DNA from: Diplonema papillatum
Taxonomy: Eukaryota > Euglenozoa > Diplonemea > Diplonemida > Diplonemidae
Direction of reading: 5' to 3'
NCBI GenBank assembly: GCA_030068145.1
Contig: JAPJBO010000334.1
Coordinates: 1-64,000 of the forward strand
DNA: 64,000 nt
In this document: positions 35,443 through 47,714 of the stretch, one piece after another
How positions within the stretch are numbered: the stretch's first letter is position 1
Layout: every line of letters begins with the position of its first letter
Notes under the pieces: generated by a model
What the model saw: only the letters and a program-made list of their open reading frames with translations
Databases searched by the model: none
Told to the model about the DNA's origin: nothing
Made by a program: the position numbers and the translations under genes

Positions 35443-36769
35443 GCTGCTGTTGTTGTTGAAGTCTTTCGCGATCTTTTGACTTTGCCGCCAACAGTAACTC
35501 TGCACTGGTGTGCCGCTGAGTGCTGAGAGCAAAACTCGTGGAGCTCTGGTCTGATGCAGTCGACGCAGCTGAGCTTCGTCGAGCTCGAGCGCGCTCTTGC
35601 GTTGCACATGAAGACACAGAAGGCGTCGGTGACGTAATGACAGTCTGAGGAATGTCTTGCATCAAGGAATCCGCGACCTCAGTCGGACTGTCGCCCTTAG
35701 TGTGGTGCTTCCCGTCTTTCTTCCGCCTCAAGTGCTGCTGCTGAGCGGAGCTGACGATCTGCTCCAGGAGTGTCAGCTTTTCATTCAGCGATGAGCCGTC
35801 GGAACCAATAGCCAACTCCCTGCTGAGCACTTCTATCAACTGCGCGGGTGGGAGTGTCTTCAGCTCTGGGATGAGATCCGTCCGGACGTTTGCGAAGGGC
35901 CACGTGTTCGTGATACTGCGCGACAGGCTGCTGAGGGAGCTGGTCGAGCTAGAGTGATCGTCGGCTAGGGTACTTGCGCTCTGCTCCCGTCTGAGTGCGC
36001 GCGAACCGGCTGTCACCGGAAGCTTGAGTGGCACGATGGTACGGGGTGCGGGTTTGCCGTCGGCCAGTTGTGAATTTTGCCTTCGTAAGTTGTCTGAGCT
36101 ATGCGTGCGCGAAGTATTGAGCACGTGCAGGGGGAGAGCGGGCATGCGTAGGTCCGCATTGTCAGTTCTTCGCACATTTATACTCATGTGTTGGGCCTGG
36201 TGGGGCGGGGAAGGACTCGAAGCTCTTTGGATGTGAATTGCCGGCGGTGGAGGGAGCACCTTACTGCCCAGCTTCGAAAAGCTGCCGCTGAGTGTGGCGT
36301 CTTCCTCGTCGTCATCGTCAGGGCCTTCGATGGAAAGGATGGGGGGCGTGAATGTCGGCTCGCTCTCGTCGTCTGTCATGGAAGGGGAGAGAGAAGCCTT
36401 TTCGATCACATTCATGTCGAAATGCACCTTCTTTGGAAGAGTAGGCGAAATCGATGCATCCGTCGGCGGTGATGCAGTGACCGACTCATCGGACCTCTTC
36501 CCAGGAGCAGGCTCTACCACAATCCTGCAGACATCGGAGCTTCCTTTATTCGCACCACCCTTCAAGGTCGACCAAGCCGCACCTTCGGCAAGTCGCGGTT
36601 CCAGTCCCGAAGGCATGTCGTCGTCACTCGCACCATCCTCGCTTGGCTCTATCTCCACGTCTCCTTCTGTTTGCCCTGGGTCCGCTTTCCCACTCGAGTA
36701 TGGCATTCGCCCCGCTACTCCTCTGTACTTCGAGGGTAGCTTCTTTCGGTCATGGCAACCTTCCACCAA
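32057..36769 (-). CDS. Metacaspase-like pseudopeptidase with polyglutamine tract
   Basis: Two exons, 36769-33256 and 33198-32057, join over a 57-bp intron (donor AGTG|GTATAC, acceptor CACACAG|CC, phase 1) to give about 1,550 residues. Residues 1-900 are Ser/Pro/Gln-rich and disordered, with an uneven Gln/His tract at about 437-516. A caspase-fold domain starts near residue 907 (KGAIIACSYTT) and shows WLLQDCAPGDVLYLF, as in metacaspases. At the catalytic His position (SGHG) it reads IGKP (K992), and at the Cys position (DSCHSG) DMTPAA (T1039). The domain continues across the intron (LAKLYTGALTKAVVEA) as the p10-like end. The exon 2 C-terminus is again Pro/Ser-rich. Both catalytic residues are lost, so a scaffold or regulatory role is inferred. 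The start could be M22 instead. Confidence 0.78.
35220..35460 (-). repeat. CAG/CAA (polyglutamine) tract inside the pseudo-metacaspase
   Basis: On the minus strand this is mixed CAA/CAG/CAC coding for an almost pure Gln/His run of about 80 residues, in frame with the surrounding gene. The mixture of CAA and CAG would limit strand slippage compared with pure CAG. Confidence 0.9.
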
Positions 36770-39700
36770 CCCCCGGCCTTGTGTTCTTTAATCAAACACA
36801 ATTGTGAAGAAATAGAGAAGGACAGCCGTCGTCCGTACTCCTCGCCCAGTGGCCGACCTCAAAATCCAACGTCTAAATTTGTCCCACCTCGGGAAGATGT
36901 GGAAAATGCTGTTTCACACCAGAAGCGATTGTTGAGAGGTCGCCCTCGTACGGTGAAGGGAAGGTACAGAACGGTTCAGCCGGGGAGCGAAGCCCACCTT
37001 TTCTGAACTTTGCCGCAAACCCCTTTGCCGGAGTATAACTTGTCGAAAAGGCGTTTCGATGTGAAACGGGAACCAAAGCTCAGTTGTACCTCCAAAAAAA
37101 GCCCAAAACCTGCGCGGGCACAGTTATGAGTTGGCTTGCACAGAAGCCAAGGAAGACCAACCTCTGAAGGGGCGTTCGGGGTCCGCTTATTTCGGCCCAT
37201 GGCTCATGCAGAACGACGAGACAAGAATTTGACCGGCTTTCATTCAGAAGCAAAACGACTACTTCGAATGTACACAGCCGGCAAACCGCTGGCGTTAAGG
37301 TGTGAAAAGGTCGCGTCATCGGGTGATGACCGAAAATGGTAGTCGACGCTTTCGCATTCCAACGTGAGAACATGCCTGATGCTGTCACACACTCCAGTAA
37401 ACTCAGAGAAGGGATTGAACACATCCAACGAACCTTGCTTTGGAAACCTTCGATGTTCCCGCCCTCCCGAGCCACGTAGATAAGGTACAGGGGTACAGCA
37501 CAGGTGTTGCTAAGTCTACGCCATGAAGCGTTGGAATTGGGCTGCTGGTCAAGAAACGGCCGGAAAACAAAACGGAGAAAAGCAGTGCAGTTGTTGGCTC
37601 GCGCTGGAAAGCGAAAGCAAAAACAGGCTGCGAAATCAGGACGGGCACTTTCGCGAACGCATCGAAGTATGGCTTCCGCTCCCGGTATCATGATATCAGA
37701 GAATACCCGAGTCCGACCCTCTGGCTCATTCCCCATGTAATCCGTTATGCAATCACTGTCGGGTCGTCGCCTCTTCCAGTAGCCTTTGACCCAGGTACTG
37801 GAATTTTGAGGGGGGTGAGGGGAACAACCAAGGGATCCCTGGTCCCAAAATTATCGCACATAATCGGCATGCGATAATATGCGATAATCCATTATATTTG
37901 TACAGAGGATGTACCCCTGTAGGGGTGGGTTCCGGGGGAAAGCTTTGTGACTTTCTCTGGGGTTTGTAGCAAGAGTGCTATGAGAACCTGTCCTTTCTGG
38001 CAACCACATCCAGATTCCGTTGCCGCCCCAGCGATCGTGCCAGCTGATACTACGACAGCTGAAGTTGTCCAGACGCTCCCCAGACGCAAGAAGCACACTG
38101 GGGGTCTCCAGAAGACAGTGTCATTCTGGAACTTGACAAACCGCCGAAACAAGACCTACGAGGGAAGACCATGTTCGGCGAGCCCCAGTGAAACAGCCGG
38201 AACCAGACAAAAGCCCGGCGTGAGAGATGTCCACGCACCGGCACCAAAACGACTTAAGCGTTGGTGACACGGGAGCCTCAGCCTTCCCCGGGAAGTGGCG
38301 ACAAGGTTTATGCTCTTTACGCTGCCTGGATACGCCACAAGGAGGACGAAACTGCTGTTAAACGGCATAGAAGCAGCTTGCCTCCAAGGACCGCTGGAAC
38401 GAAGCCAAACCCGTGTGTCCGCAGGACGTACCCTTCGCTCAATGGAAACTGAAGTTTCTCATCAAGGCGTTACGTAGACCGTTGGCCGTGCAGTCACAAA
38501 GAAGAAGAGAGCCCACAGCGCTACAATGCGCGATCCCCCGCGAGGCGAGCTCACCCGCCAGCCAGAGATTGACATTGCAAGAGGCATCTGTCTGTCGTCG
38601 GGTTGCTGATGGTCTCGGCCATGAGTAGGGTACGGAAGTGGGTGCAAAGTCATGATATGGCAGGCGGCGCCCTACCAGTGCAAAGGTTGTTTCGTTGGAC
38701 GACTTCCGGATGAAGCAGGAGAAAATACAAGGAACTGTGAGCTTGATAGACACCCACAACGTCACGGCACGGCCTTCGGCGGCGGCTAAACGCCTTGATT
38801 GGAAACTTCAGTTTCCATTGGGCGAAGGGTACGTCCTGCGGATACACGGGTTTGGCGTCGTTCCAGCGGGTCCGAGCAAGCTGCTTCTATGCCGTTTAAC
38901 ATCACTTCTGTCCTCCTTCCAGCTGCAAAACGGGGTGGTGTGTGAATCTCGGCATTGTACACCTTGTCGCCACTTCCCGGGGAAGGCTGAGAATCCCGTG
39001 AGGCTCCCGTGTCGGCAAAGCTTAAGTCCCTTGGCCGCTTCGGCGCCTCCTGTGCCGCCGCATGCTCGTCCTGACCGGTGTTACCCAGTACCCACGTCGG
39101 GATGGATCCTGTTTGCCAGTGATGATATTTTAGTCTTACCGGTGAGACCCGGTATGCGCTTCTCATAAGTCTCATCAGACGGGTCGTATGGAGTCTCGTT
39201 CCGGACAAGGATGAGAAACCTGCCTGGAATCCTGTCTCATTCCAGGAGCATTCTTCCGCCTACGTGAAGTCGAAGAAGAATCAGTCGAAGTACTTGTGTA
39301 CTTCAGGACTCGTACCATGCTCTATGACGTCCCTGGTTGGAAATTCCGAAGGCCAGGGTAGACTGTGGTATCCTCACAAAACGAGACGGACCATTCGACT
39401 ACGTCCTCGAGCGCCAGCGCCGCTGGAACTTGCAAAAAGGAGTTCTACCTCCATCATCAGCAGAACCCCATGTTGGATGATTCTAGTAGTCATGCGCAAA
39501 CTTCAAATTTGCAGAACTCACTTAAGCCATGTCGGCACACCGATCCTACTATAAAGGGGCGAGAGCTGCCTGTGTGTGTGTGCGTGTGTTCATTTTGAAG
39601 GTGCTCGGAGCCACAACGTCTGCTAAGTGACAGCGCGGATAAGAAGTGCACCGCCGCCATGGACAACACGAGCAGGATGTTCCAGCTGGAGTGCAAAATA

Positions 39701-39777
39701 TGCCCGGGAGCAGGAATCGAAACCGGAAAAAGACGCGACAATGAAATTTGCCTAAACCCTTCTCACACAACTGTTAC
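36770..39777. other. Intergenic spacer containing a large inverted repeat
   Basis: No supported gene over 3 kb. The main structure is the imperfect inverted repeat at 38251-39028. A short GT microsatellite lies near 39572-39590. Confidence 0.5.
38251..39028. repeat. Inverted repeat, ~220/239-bp arms, 319-bp spacer
   Basis: Arm 1 (38251-38470) runs from gacttaagcg to atcaaggcgt. Arm 2 (38790-39028) is its reverse complement with small indels; shared blocks include ccttccccgggaagtggcga, ttaaacggcatagaagcagc and gcaggacgtacccttcg. It looks like a fold-back element or an inverted pair of one dispersed repeat. No transposase was found in it. Confidence 0.85.
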
Positions 39778-41476
39778 TCAACGGTCGCCAGGCTGTATCA
39801 TGGTTTCAACAAGCACCTTAAGCACCTTAAGCCCCTTTCGCACTTCATACCTGGGTACAGCAGGGCAGGCAAACAGTGGTTCCTTGTGCAAGGATGTAGG
39901 AGCTTCGTGGGCACACAACGGCGGGACCTGAGGCAACGGCCGCGTCGTGAAGTGGATTTCGGTAAACTTCCTCGACACGGCGGCGGGAGCGTCGCCCAGC
40001 GGGTGTGACACGACCAAGGCATGGTACCCACTGTTGGGGACCAGGTTGCGGATCTCGCACAGGCGCTTGCTGGCCGTCAGGCTGGTCTCAAAGGTTCTGC
40101 CTTTGTCACCACTCAGCAGCACTTTGTACTCCAGATCTTTCCCGCTGATACCTTTGGGCAGATCTTTTGGTTCGTTCCAGCGAAGAACGACGCGTTGCGA
40201 AGTCACGTAGTCGACGCGAATATTGTGCGGGTTTGCTATGCTCGGTGCCGCTCTCAATAACGGTCCAGCCCCGTTCGATAGAGTCTTGCTCGCTTTGCTT
40301 GTGGGGGTACGCGACCGTCGCGTGCTGTCGTACAACGGCTGCAATGGGGGTTTTCTTTCTAGAAAGTTGGCTTGAAGAATATCTAGGTTATCCTTCTGCA
40401 AAAAATAGTAAGAAATTAGAAGGCCCCTTTCTTCTGTATGCAGCGCTTGCAGCTGAGAGGATGCGGCGAAGTAGCCGTTGATACACGTGCATTCGTTCGA
40501 TAAGTCTGTGCTACCGACCAGACGGCGTTGTGTCTGTACCGAGGTTTAAATCACGGTGCCTCGAGGCTCTGCTGCGGACGATTTGTAAAAAGTGGGCATA
40601 CTGTAGTGGGGGGCATACTGTAGTGGGGGGCATCTGTAGTGGGGGGCATACTGTAGTGGGGGGCATCTGTAGTGGGGGGCATACTGTAGTGGGGGGCATA
40701 CTGTAGTGGGGGGCATCTGTAGTGGGGGGCATCTGTAGTGGGGGGCATCTGTAGTGGGGGGCATACTGTAGTGGGGGGCATCTGTAGTGGGGGGCATACT
40801 GTAGTGGGGGGCATACTGTAGTGGGGGGCATCTGTAGTGGGGGGCATACTGTAGTGGGGGGCAAACGAGTCGCCGGTGGCTCGCCGGGCCTGCGGACGTT
40901 CTGCGTGATGACGCCGCGACGCTTGATTTCGAGCCGGCGGCGGCGATCCAGCAGCTGGCGGGGTGGCAGCGCGGCGGTGGGGTCCGCAGAGGGGCCGCCG
41001 CCCGTCACTTCCCTCCGAGCGGTTTGTCTGGCTGTTCTCGAGCTCGCGTACCGGGCGGCTGCGGCCAAAGGCTGTCGGGGGACGGGTGACGCCGCCGTTT
41101 TGCCAGGCACAGGCACAGGGACAGGCCCACGGGGTGGACGTGAGCTTCTCGCAGGAGGCGATTGCGCCGACTGCGTCGCCGATGCTTCGCTGTGTGAGCT
41201 CGCAGAGCGCCGCGGGCTTCGTCGACTTCGGGGGGACCCGGTTTCGTTATATTCATCCGACGAGTAATCAATGCTGGCGCTGACACTCGAAACCGAGGCA
41301 CTGTATGTGGTGACGGTGGTACCTAAGGACAAAGAACGAGTTTTTCGGGACACGTGACGTTCTTTTTGATTACTCCCCTGATTTATGATCAGCTTTGAGG
41401 CCCCGCTGAAACCGATCTTTGAGGTGGGTATGCTGCTCGTAAGACCTTCGACTGGCATCAATCCAGGCTGTCGCAT
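39778..41476 (-). CDS. Fibronectin type III domain protein
   Basis: Exon model 41476-40850 and 40395-39778, about 414 residues. The second exon has a strong acceptor (polypyrimidine tract then TTTTTTGCAG|AAG). The first ends at a GTATGC donor at the edge of a minisatellite; both are phase 0. Exon 1 is Ser/Arg/Pro-rich (RSRRSPRRSASSH; PVPVPVPG) and ends with basic RRRRLEIKRRGV. Exon 2 holds one FN3 domain (about residues 56-150 of the exon): PHNIRVDYVTSQRVVLRWNEP, EYKVLLSG, RNLVPNSGYHALVVSH, with the expected Trp and Tyr. There is no signal peptide or membrane helix in what is visible, so it is probably intracellular. A further 5' exon may exist near 43595-43448 (donor CAGCAG|GTATCG), but I could not join it in phase. 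Confidence 0.6.
40591..40862. repeat. 16/17-bp G-rich minisatellite in the FN3 gene intron
   Basis: About 16 units of tagtggggggcat(a)ctg in two lengths, 17 bp (nine) and 16 bp (seven). Unit lengths not divisible by three argue against coding. On the minus strand the 17-bp variant contains CAGTATGCC. Confidence 0.92.
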
Positions 41477-41576
41477 GCCGAAAGGAAAAGACCGAATATG
41501 CGTCAAGGAACTGCCAATAGAAAAAAAAACTGGGCGTGCCTTGAATGACTCTTTGCGGCTCTGACTCTCCTTTGCC

Positions 41577-43232
41577 GCTGGAGCTCACAAACCCCACACA
41601 AATGGGGCGTATGGTACCCCCCCCCCCCCCCCAGGGGTACCAGTAACTCGGGGCCCGGGCCGTGGAAAATATTTTCCAGGGTTTTTGGCCCTGAACGATT
41701 ACCAAAGGAAAAACTCTCTGATACGAGATGCAATTCGTTTACAATTCCATTCCAGGGCCCCAGACTGTCCTTGATCTCAACGGATTCAAAAGCGTTCAAA
41801 CACGTCCTCGGAATGTATTTTTCAACACAGCCACGAAACCTGAAGGAGGTTTTCAGGTTCTGGCAGGTCTAGCTGGCTGCATAAAGGGTACCACGGCTCA
41901 CCGAAGGTCACAGGTGGCAAGGGTTTGTTTGTGCGCACTTCCTTCAAACCTATTTTGTTCATCTAACGGGAGTGAGGATAGCACGGTGCCATCGATCTGT
42001 TTTTGTTCTTGACAAATTGCATTTGTTCAGTGCAGTCACCGGTCGAATTGACAAAAAAAAATTATTGCTCTCGGATTGACATTCGACCGGTCAAAGCGGT
42101 CGAATGTGGACACCGGTCGAATTCGACCGGCGCCCGTGTCGATTCGACCGGGCAAAAAAAAAAAATTAGAAAAATCTGCCATGGGTAGTGCCTCACAGTA
42201 GTAGAAAATGGTGGGAAAACGGAAAGCTTTGACAAAAGCCAAGGTCACGGGGGCAAGGGCAAGCTGTTGGATTCCCAACTCCGCTCACCAGCTCCCAGAT
42301 TGCAGTTTGTTCGGCTGCAGCCAGACTACTGGGGTCTACAACAAGGTGGTGAAGCAGCAGCACACCCACGAAGGCACATGCCAAGGTCACAGCAGTCATA
42401 ATGAGGCCCACCTACAAAACCAAAACAGTGTTCCATTGCCTCAGGCATCTGAAGACTCCACTGCAACCCCGAAACTCGTCGCTCTGGGCCCATCTTTTGT
42501 ATTGTGACAGTGAACCTGGGTTGTCGGCCTGTTCATGGCACTAATGATTCACAAGCGAAGCTACTGGAAAAGTCGTATTAAGCCGTCCTACTACTGAAGC
42601 ACGACAGTGTACTAACTTTGTGAGACAGCCCGTTTCAGCTAAAACCCAGAGTTTCAAGGGAACTGTTATTCTAAAACACCACATGTTGTTTTCCCACGCG
42701 TAGCGTGGGAAAAATCTTTTCTGGCATAGGATGGATTTCGACCTGTATTCGCCAGTGCAAAAAAAAAGTTGTGGCAAATTCCTGTCCAAAGAAAAAAAAG
42801 TTTTTTCGGAAAGTGACTTGACCGGTCGAGCGGTCGAGCCTGACTGCACTGCATTTGTTAGACACAAAAAAACTTTTTTTTTTTTTTTGGGCCGGAATTC
42901 TAAAAACCCGCATTTCGGAAAGTTTTTGTCCAACGTTTCTCCAGGGCATTTTGACCATTTCACCTTAGAGCCTCCGCCCGCTCAGCCCATATGGTAAATG
43001 CACGACTGTGAGCTTTTTTTATCAAATTTTATCAAGTTTATTTCTTGATTTTTTCTCGTCTTGCTCTCCGCTTGTGGAAGCTGCAATATTGAAGATTCCA
43101 TCCTTGGATGGCGTGAATACCGTGGACCAGGACCCTATCTGGACCCTAGCGCTAACCCGGGGCCCGGGCCCTGGAGACTCTGGATTTACAGGTACCCTTG
43201 CCCCATTTGTGTGGGTTTGTGAGCTCCTATGC
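41577..43232. repeat. Inverted pair of a ~90-bp dispersed repeat
   Basis: 41577-41670 (gagctcacaaaccccacaca, then aatggggcg, ggtacc, cggggcccgggcc) has a diverged reverse-complement copy at 43141-43232. The copies are 1.5 kb apart, upstream of the FN3 exons. Confidence 0.65.
42030..42150. repeat. Cluster of CGACCGGTC-type motifs
   Basis: Five or more copies of ccggtcga or tcgaccgg in both orientations within 120 bp, with two more near 42829-42845. No gene overlaps. Confidence 0.6.
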
Positions 43233-43599
43233 ATGACACGGGGCCCATCTGGTGAGAAATAACACTCAGAAGTTGCTTTGGGGCCCAAAAATACCCGGGT
43301 TTGAATTTTTCTTGCTGAAGAAGTGCAAAGGTGGGGAGGGTTGCAAGTACATGTGCAACACCGCACTGGTCCCGTATGCGCTGTGTTTCGGTCCTAAGAA
43401 GTGCTAAGGTGGGGGGTTCGGCTTTGCGACAAAACGACGATACCTGCTGTCAGCGGCCTCCCGGTACTCCCCGTCACCGCCGTTGGTTGAGGTGCTGTTC
43501 TTGCTCTTGCTGCCGCTGCTGGCTTTGCTCGTGGAAAGACGTGCGCTGCTAGTAGAATGGTCAGGCACGGCTGCAACTAGATGAGCTTGTGGCACCGGA

Positions 43600-46500
43600 G
43601 CAGCAGCCGACGGTGCAATGTCATCGCCAGAGCTGTAGTCGGTGCTGCTCCTGTGTGTGGTGCGTGTGTACTGGAAATCTTGCTACACGGGAACCTAAAC
43701 ATCGTGTATGTGCACAGACGCCAACAGCGCGCACAGATTCCGAGCTGGCCACAGCGGACCGAGCTAATACTTCTCACGGTGATACCAAGTACCTAGGGAA
43801 CATGCATTTCTTGATTCGCCGCTACACCGCAGGCTCGCATAAAAAGTGAGAAACCTACCTGCTGCCCGAAGATTTAGAGTAATCATCTGCATCGTCGCTC
43901 ATTCGCCTTCCTTCGTTTTGACTTTTTGTTTGCTTTCCTGTTCGTGTTTTCGAGTCAGAGTGGCAATTCAAGCCGGCAGCAAAGAGACGGGGAGTAATAG
44001 CTGTTTACTCTCTCTATCGGTACTCTCAAAGGTGCCTTACGATGCGGCTATCGTTCTTTTCTTAGAAGTATTTCTATCGGAGCGAGGACGACTCCCTCAA
44101 TGGTCCGCCAGACAGGTCAACAGTTTCCATCACCCATCACGTGTAAGTCTCGAGCCAGGGTGCTCTGCAGGTCAAGTATCACACGCCTTCTGGATATTTT
44201 GGTATACCTCGGGATTACTACGAAAGCTCACCCCCGAAAGGAACCTCTCGGTAGTGTCGTGTGCTGTGGGTGCTCTGGTGCTAGGGCTGGGCTAGCATTT
44301 TCCGATCTTGTACTCGGGTTTCTTCAAATAAATCCATTCAATTCATGACCCTTGCCGGAAACAGAGGGGCCCCAGCAACCCAGAACTCGAAACCTCCACT
44401 CAGGTGGTCCTAAAATGCTCGGGGGAAAGACTTGTCTCAAAGTAGCTCGTCGTCATGCTTGTGTGACTTCCGTTACCACCCCGCTTCTTGTTCGGTTTAG
44501 GAACTCTAGTCTAGAACGCCTTCGCGTTGAACTGGAAGGCAACCCGGGGATTGCAAGTACTAAAAGTAGCAAACAAGAGCTAAGCAAGAAAGGACACCGA
44601 CAATCGACAGCCCGAGATGTTAGACACAAATATCTAGAGGAGGCAAGACGCAGGGGCGCGTAAAACTCGAAGAGATCAAGAAACATAAGAACAAAATACT
44701 CAACGTAGCTGCTTTGACTCCGAATGGAAGGGAGAAAATATAGGGGTAGAGGAGCAAATACAGTGCAAACACAATCTGATTTGTTCTTCGCTTACACCAC
44801 CGTGTGTCTGTCGTGTAGGGGTACCCGCACCTCTCACGTCCGTTCAACACGTGGTTCGGTAGTTACAGCACTTTGGGATCCCTTCGGTTCTTTGTCTGGC
44901 AGCTTCGTCGAGTTTCCTTCCGCTTATGTAAAACAAAAGGGAGGGTTTTGAGCTCCCGACTTGGATACAAAAAAAGGGGAGATCGTAAAAAATGCGCCGG
45001 TGAGAGCTCGCATCGTGTCCAGCTGCTTCAGTTCTTTAACCCAGCATGAGGCTAGAACCTGAGCATCTGCAGACAGCGACCTGAGTCAAGACAGGCAGCT
45101 GTAGGTCGTAACAGCCAAGACTGCCGCCGCTACAACAGCACCGCAAATCGGATACAACAGGGGGGGACGGGTAGTGGACAATTGGGCGTGGGAACGAAGG
45201 CGCTGAAATCGTCCCGTGCTAGTGGAACGCTTCACAAATCGATGAAGAGAGACTGACAAAGGGTGTCGTCGTTCGTGACGACAATCCACGGGGGAAGGGA
45301 GTGAGACAGGAACACCACCACTCGCGTTCGCAGACTTCAATAGATATCCGTAGGGGGAAGACTGCAAACATCTTTGGCCGGTAGCTGAAAAAGCCACGTA
45401 CCTCACCAGATCGGTTTGGGGCTACTGCGGCCAGGATGAGGCTTTCGGTAGTTCATTCGCACTGTCGCCAAAGGCAACGTCGCCGAAACTCGAAATCACA
45501 GCAAGTGATTATTGTTGCGTAATCTCCAGAATAAATACACAGTTAGGAACCTGGTGGCCACAGAAAGGTTGAAGAAAAACGTGCAGCGTGTTCTTTGGTG
45601 ATTGATTTCCTGTGTATTAGAAAGTCTTCGGTCCTGGACAAGTCGTCACCGCATTTCAACGTAGCGGGCTCTGGTGGTCACGGGTTCGCCAGATCCTTGT
45701 ACATTTGATTTTTCCGGTTGAAGAGGCAGCAGCTGATCCGGCAGGGATGGATCTGGCAGGTGAGGAGCGACATCCCATCTTTTTTTTGTGAGCCGAAGTG
45801 TACCGGGGAAGCCGGCTCAACCGTCACGTGTTCTGCAGAGTCTACGGGCCAAGTGGCAAGAGACGGTCAACCTCAGGGCAGAGTGGACGGGGTTGTGGCA
45901 GTGCAAACTCTGACTCAATCTCTGCATGCTGCGGTTGACTGCTACGCTCTTGCCCCGGCAAAGTGGCCGGGGCGTTGCGCTCGTGGATGACGCCGCAGGA
46001 AAAGACCCGGCGATGGAACTTTAAAAAGGGGTCCGATGATGATACTGGACCGAACGTGCAAACTCGGGATAGAAATTCCGAGAATAACAAAGCGTCAAAT
46101 CCGACTTCACGATCTTATTCTGACACTGGGTTTACCGAAGAACAGTTCTTTTGCAGCCGGCGGCAGAATGGGACGAATATCTACGGTATTTAGCGTTGCT
46201 TGCATTCGCCGACTGAAGGATAGGTGGCAGCCGTATCAAAACGCACTTCTTAGTGCTGACCCGAGTCTGTTGGGTCTGCAATGGTCGCGCTACTCGGTCT
46301 ACATTCTTCCTTCCGTAAGGGCCTAAATAGGCCCATGCCAAAATGGACCGAACTTTGCTCACCTCTGCGGCGATTGCAAGTCCTTGCTGAATCCGTTCAC
46401 ACGTGAGGGCGGTCGTTCTCATTTTTAGACTGTTTCTAATTTTTTTCTTATTTTCTCTTTTCTCTCCTTCGGGACACTAACGTTTTTCTGTAAATGCGGC

Positions 46501-47714
46501 AAAGGAAGAACCAACAGCCGACAAAAATGCCCCTCATGAGACGATGGATTGCAAGAAGGAGAAGGAAAAAAAACTGAAACGGACGAGCCGGCGGACACAG
46601 TTTTCCGACCTGCGATGGCGAGCGGCGGGAGGAGAACTCCCGCGGCAGAAACGGGCTGTGCTCCAACCCTTTGATCGTTGCCCTCGGATGAGCAACAGTT
46701 GTCACCACAGTTGTCACAGTGCGTGTTGGCTGTTAGGCGGCGCACTGCTACAGAGAGAGTGATCGTGCCGAACGAGTGAACGCTGGTCGGATTATTTTGC
46801 CTTGTTGAAAGTTGCTGGGTTTGTCTTGTACACCCTATCTTGGGCACTGTTGTATTTTTCTCTTGCGCGTTTTTAGGTGCAATCAACTGCACTTAACGGT
46901 GGATGTCTTGACTCTGGCAACAATGGAGACCTCGGCCGGCTGATAGGCAATGGAATTGCAGACTGCTTGTCCGACTCTCGATTCGACGATGATTCATCAG
47001 CACACAGCCGGTCGAATCCTACGTGCCAACAAATCATCCGAGTGTTCAGGTTTCTCCAAATTATACACTTGGAAATAAAGTCTGTGTGGGCTCTCCGTTA
47101 GCTTCAGGATAAAAGGTCTCGCCACTTCGTCTGTAAATTTACTTCGGTCATGAACCTACTTTGTCCGGCCAAGGCTTGACCGGCACCATTTTGGTTGGAC
47201 ATTTGTTTGGACTCGTATTCCTCGTTTGATTGATTGTGGTTGCTCGGCAACCGTCAGAATGGGGGGAGAAAACCGTCAGAATGGGGGGAGAAGTCAGTTC
47301 CTCAGTTGAGTTGCAACGTGTCGTACAGAAGAGCTGAGCTTTAAACACTCACACCACTTTGCTCTATCAGTACCGCTAGTAGACGGCTGGATCCGTCTCG
47401 ATATCAGAGGTCGACATGGAAGGGGTGCAGTGGCCACCCATTGCTTAAAACCCTTGTTGCAGCCGTTAAGGACAAGCAAACTCCGAAACGAATCCAGCCT
47501 TTTGAGTAGACACAGTCATTGCTGTTGAGCAATCCCGCGAGTCTCAGGTAAGCCTTCTCTGTTTGGGCACGACTTCGCGAGAGAAAAACCCTGCTGGATT
47601 CTGGAAACGGATTCACGATAATACTCTGCCGAAGTGAGGGTGGATGTCTGAAAAGCTGAGCTCTCGAGTTCACACGTGCAGTAGTCGATACGCAAGCGAG
47701 CGCGGGCTAAGCAA
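43600..47714. other. Long intergenic spacer, no gene recognised
   Basis: About 4.1 kb without a supported coding region. It contains a dispersed-repeat copy (45726-45815). A minus-strand frame at 45086-45406 ends in a hydrophobic stretch (GAVVAAAVLAV) but has no ATG, so it is not called. Confidence 0.45.
45726..45815. repeat. Dispersed repeat copy (with 56389-56480 and 31528-31596)
   Basis: Shares gatctggcaggtg and gtgtaccggggaa with 56389-56480, and cagcagctgatccgg with 31528-31596. The copies are diverged and non-coding. Confidence 0.6.

Noticed and set aside
34919..35479. Plus-strand Leu-rich frame that looks like a membrane protein
   Set aside because: It is the antisense of the CAG/CAA polyglutamine tract.
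40511..40849. Extension of the FN3 gene's first exon through CPPLQMPPTT-like repeats
   Set aside because: The 16- and 17-bp units shift frame with copy number; a phase-0 GTATGC donor at the first unit joins cleanly to the strong acceptor at 40395.
45086..45406. 106-codon frame ending in a hydrophobic helix (possible tail-anchored protein)
   Set aside because: No ATG in the frame, a donor-like GAG|GTACGTGG at its start, and no convincing upstream exon.
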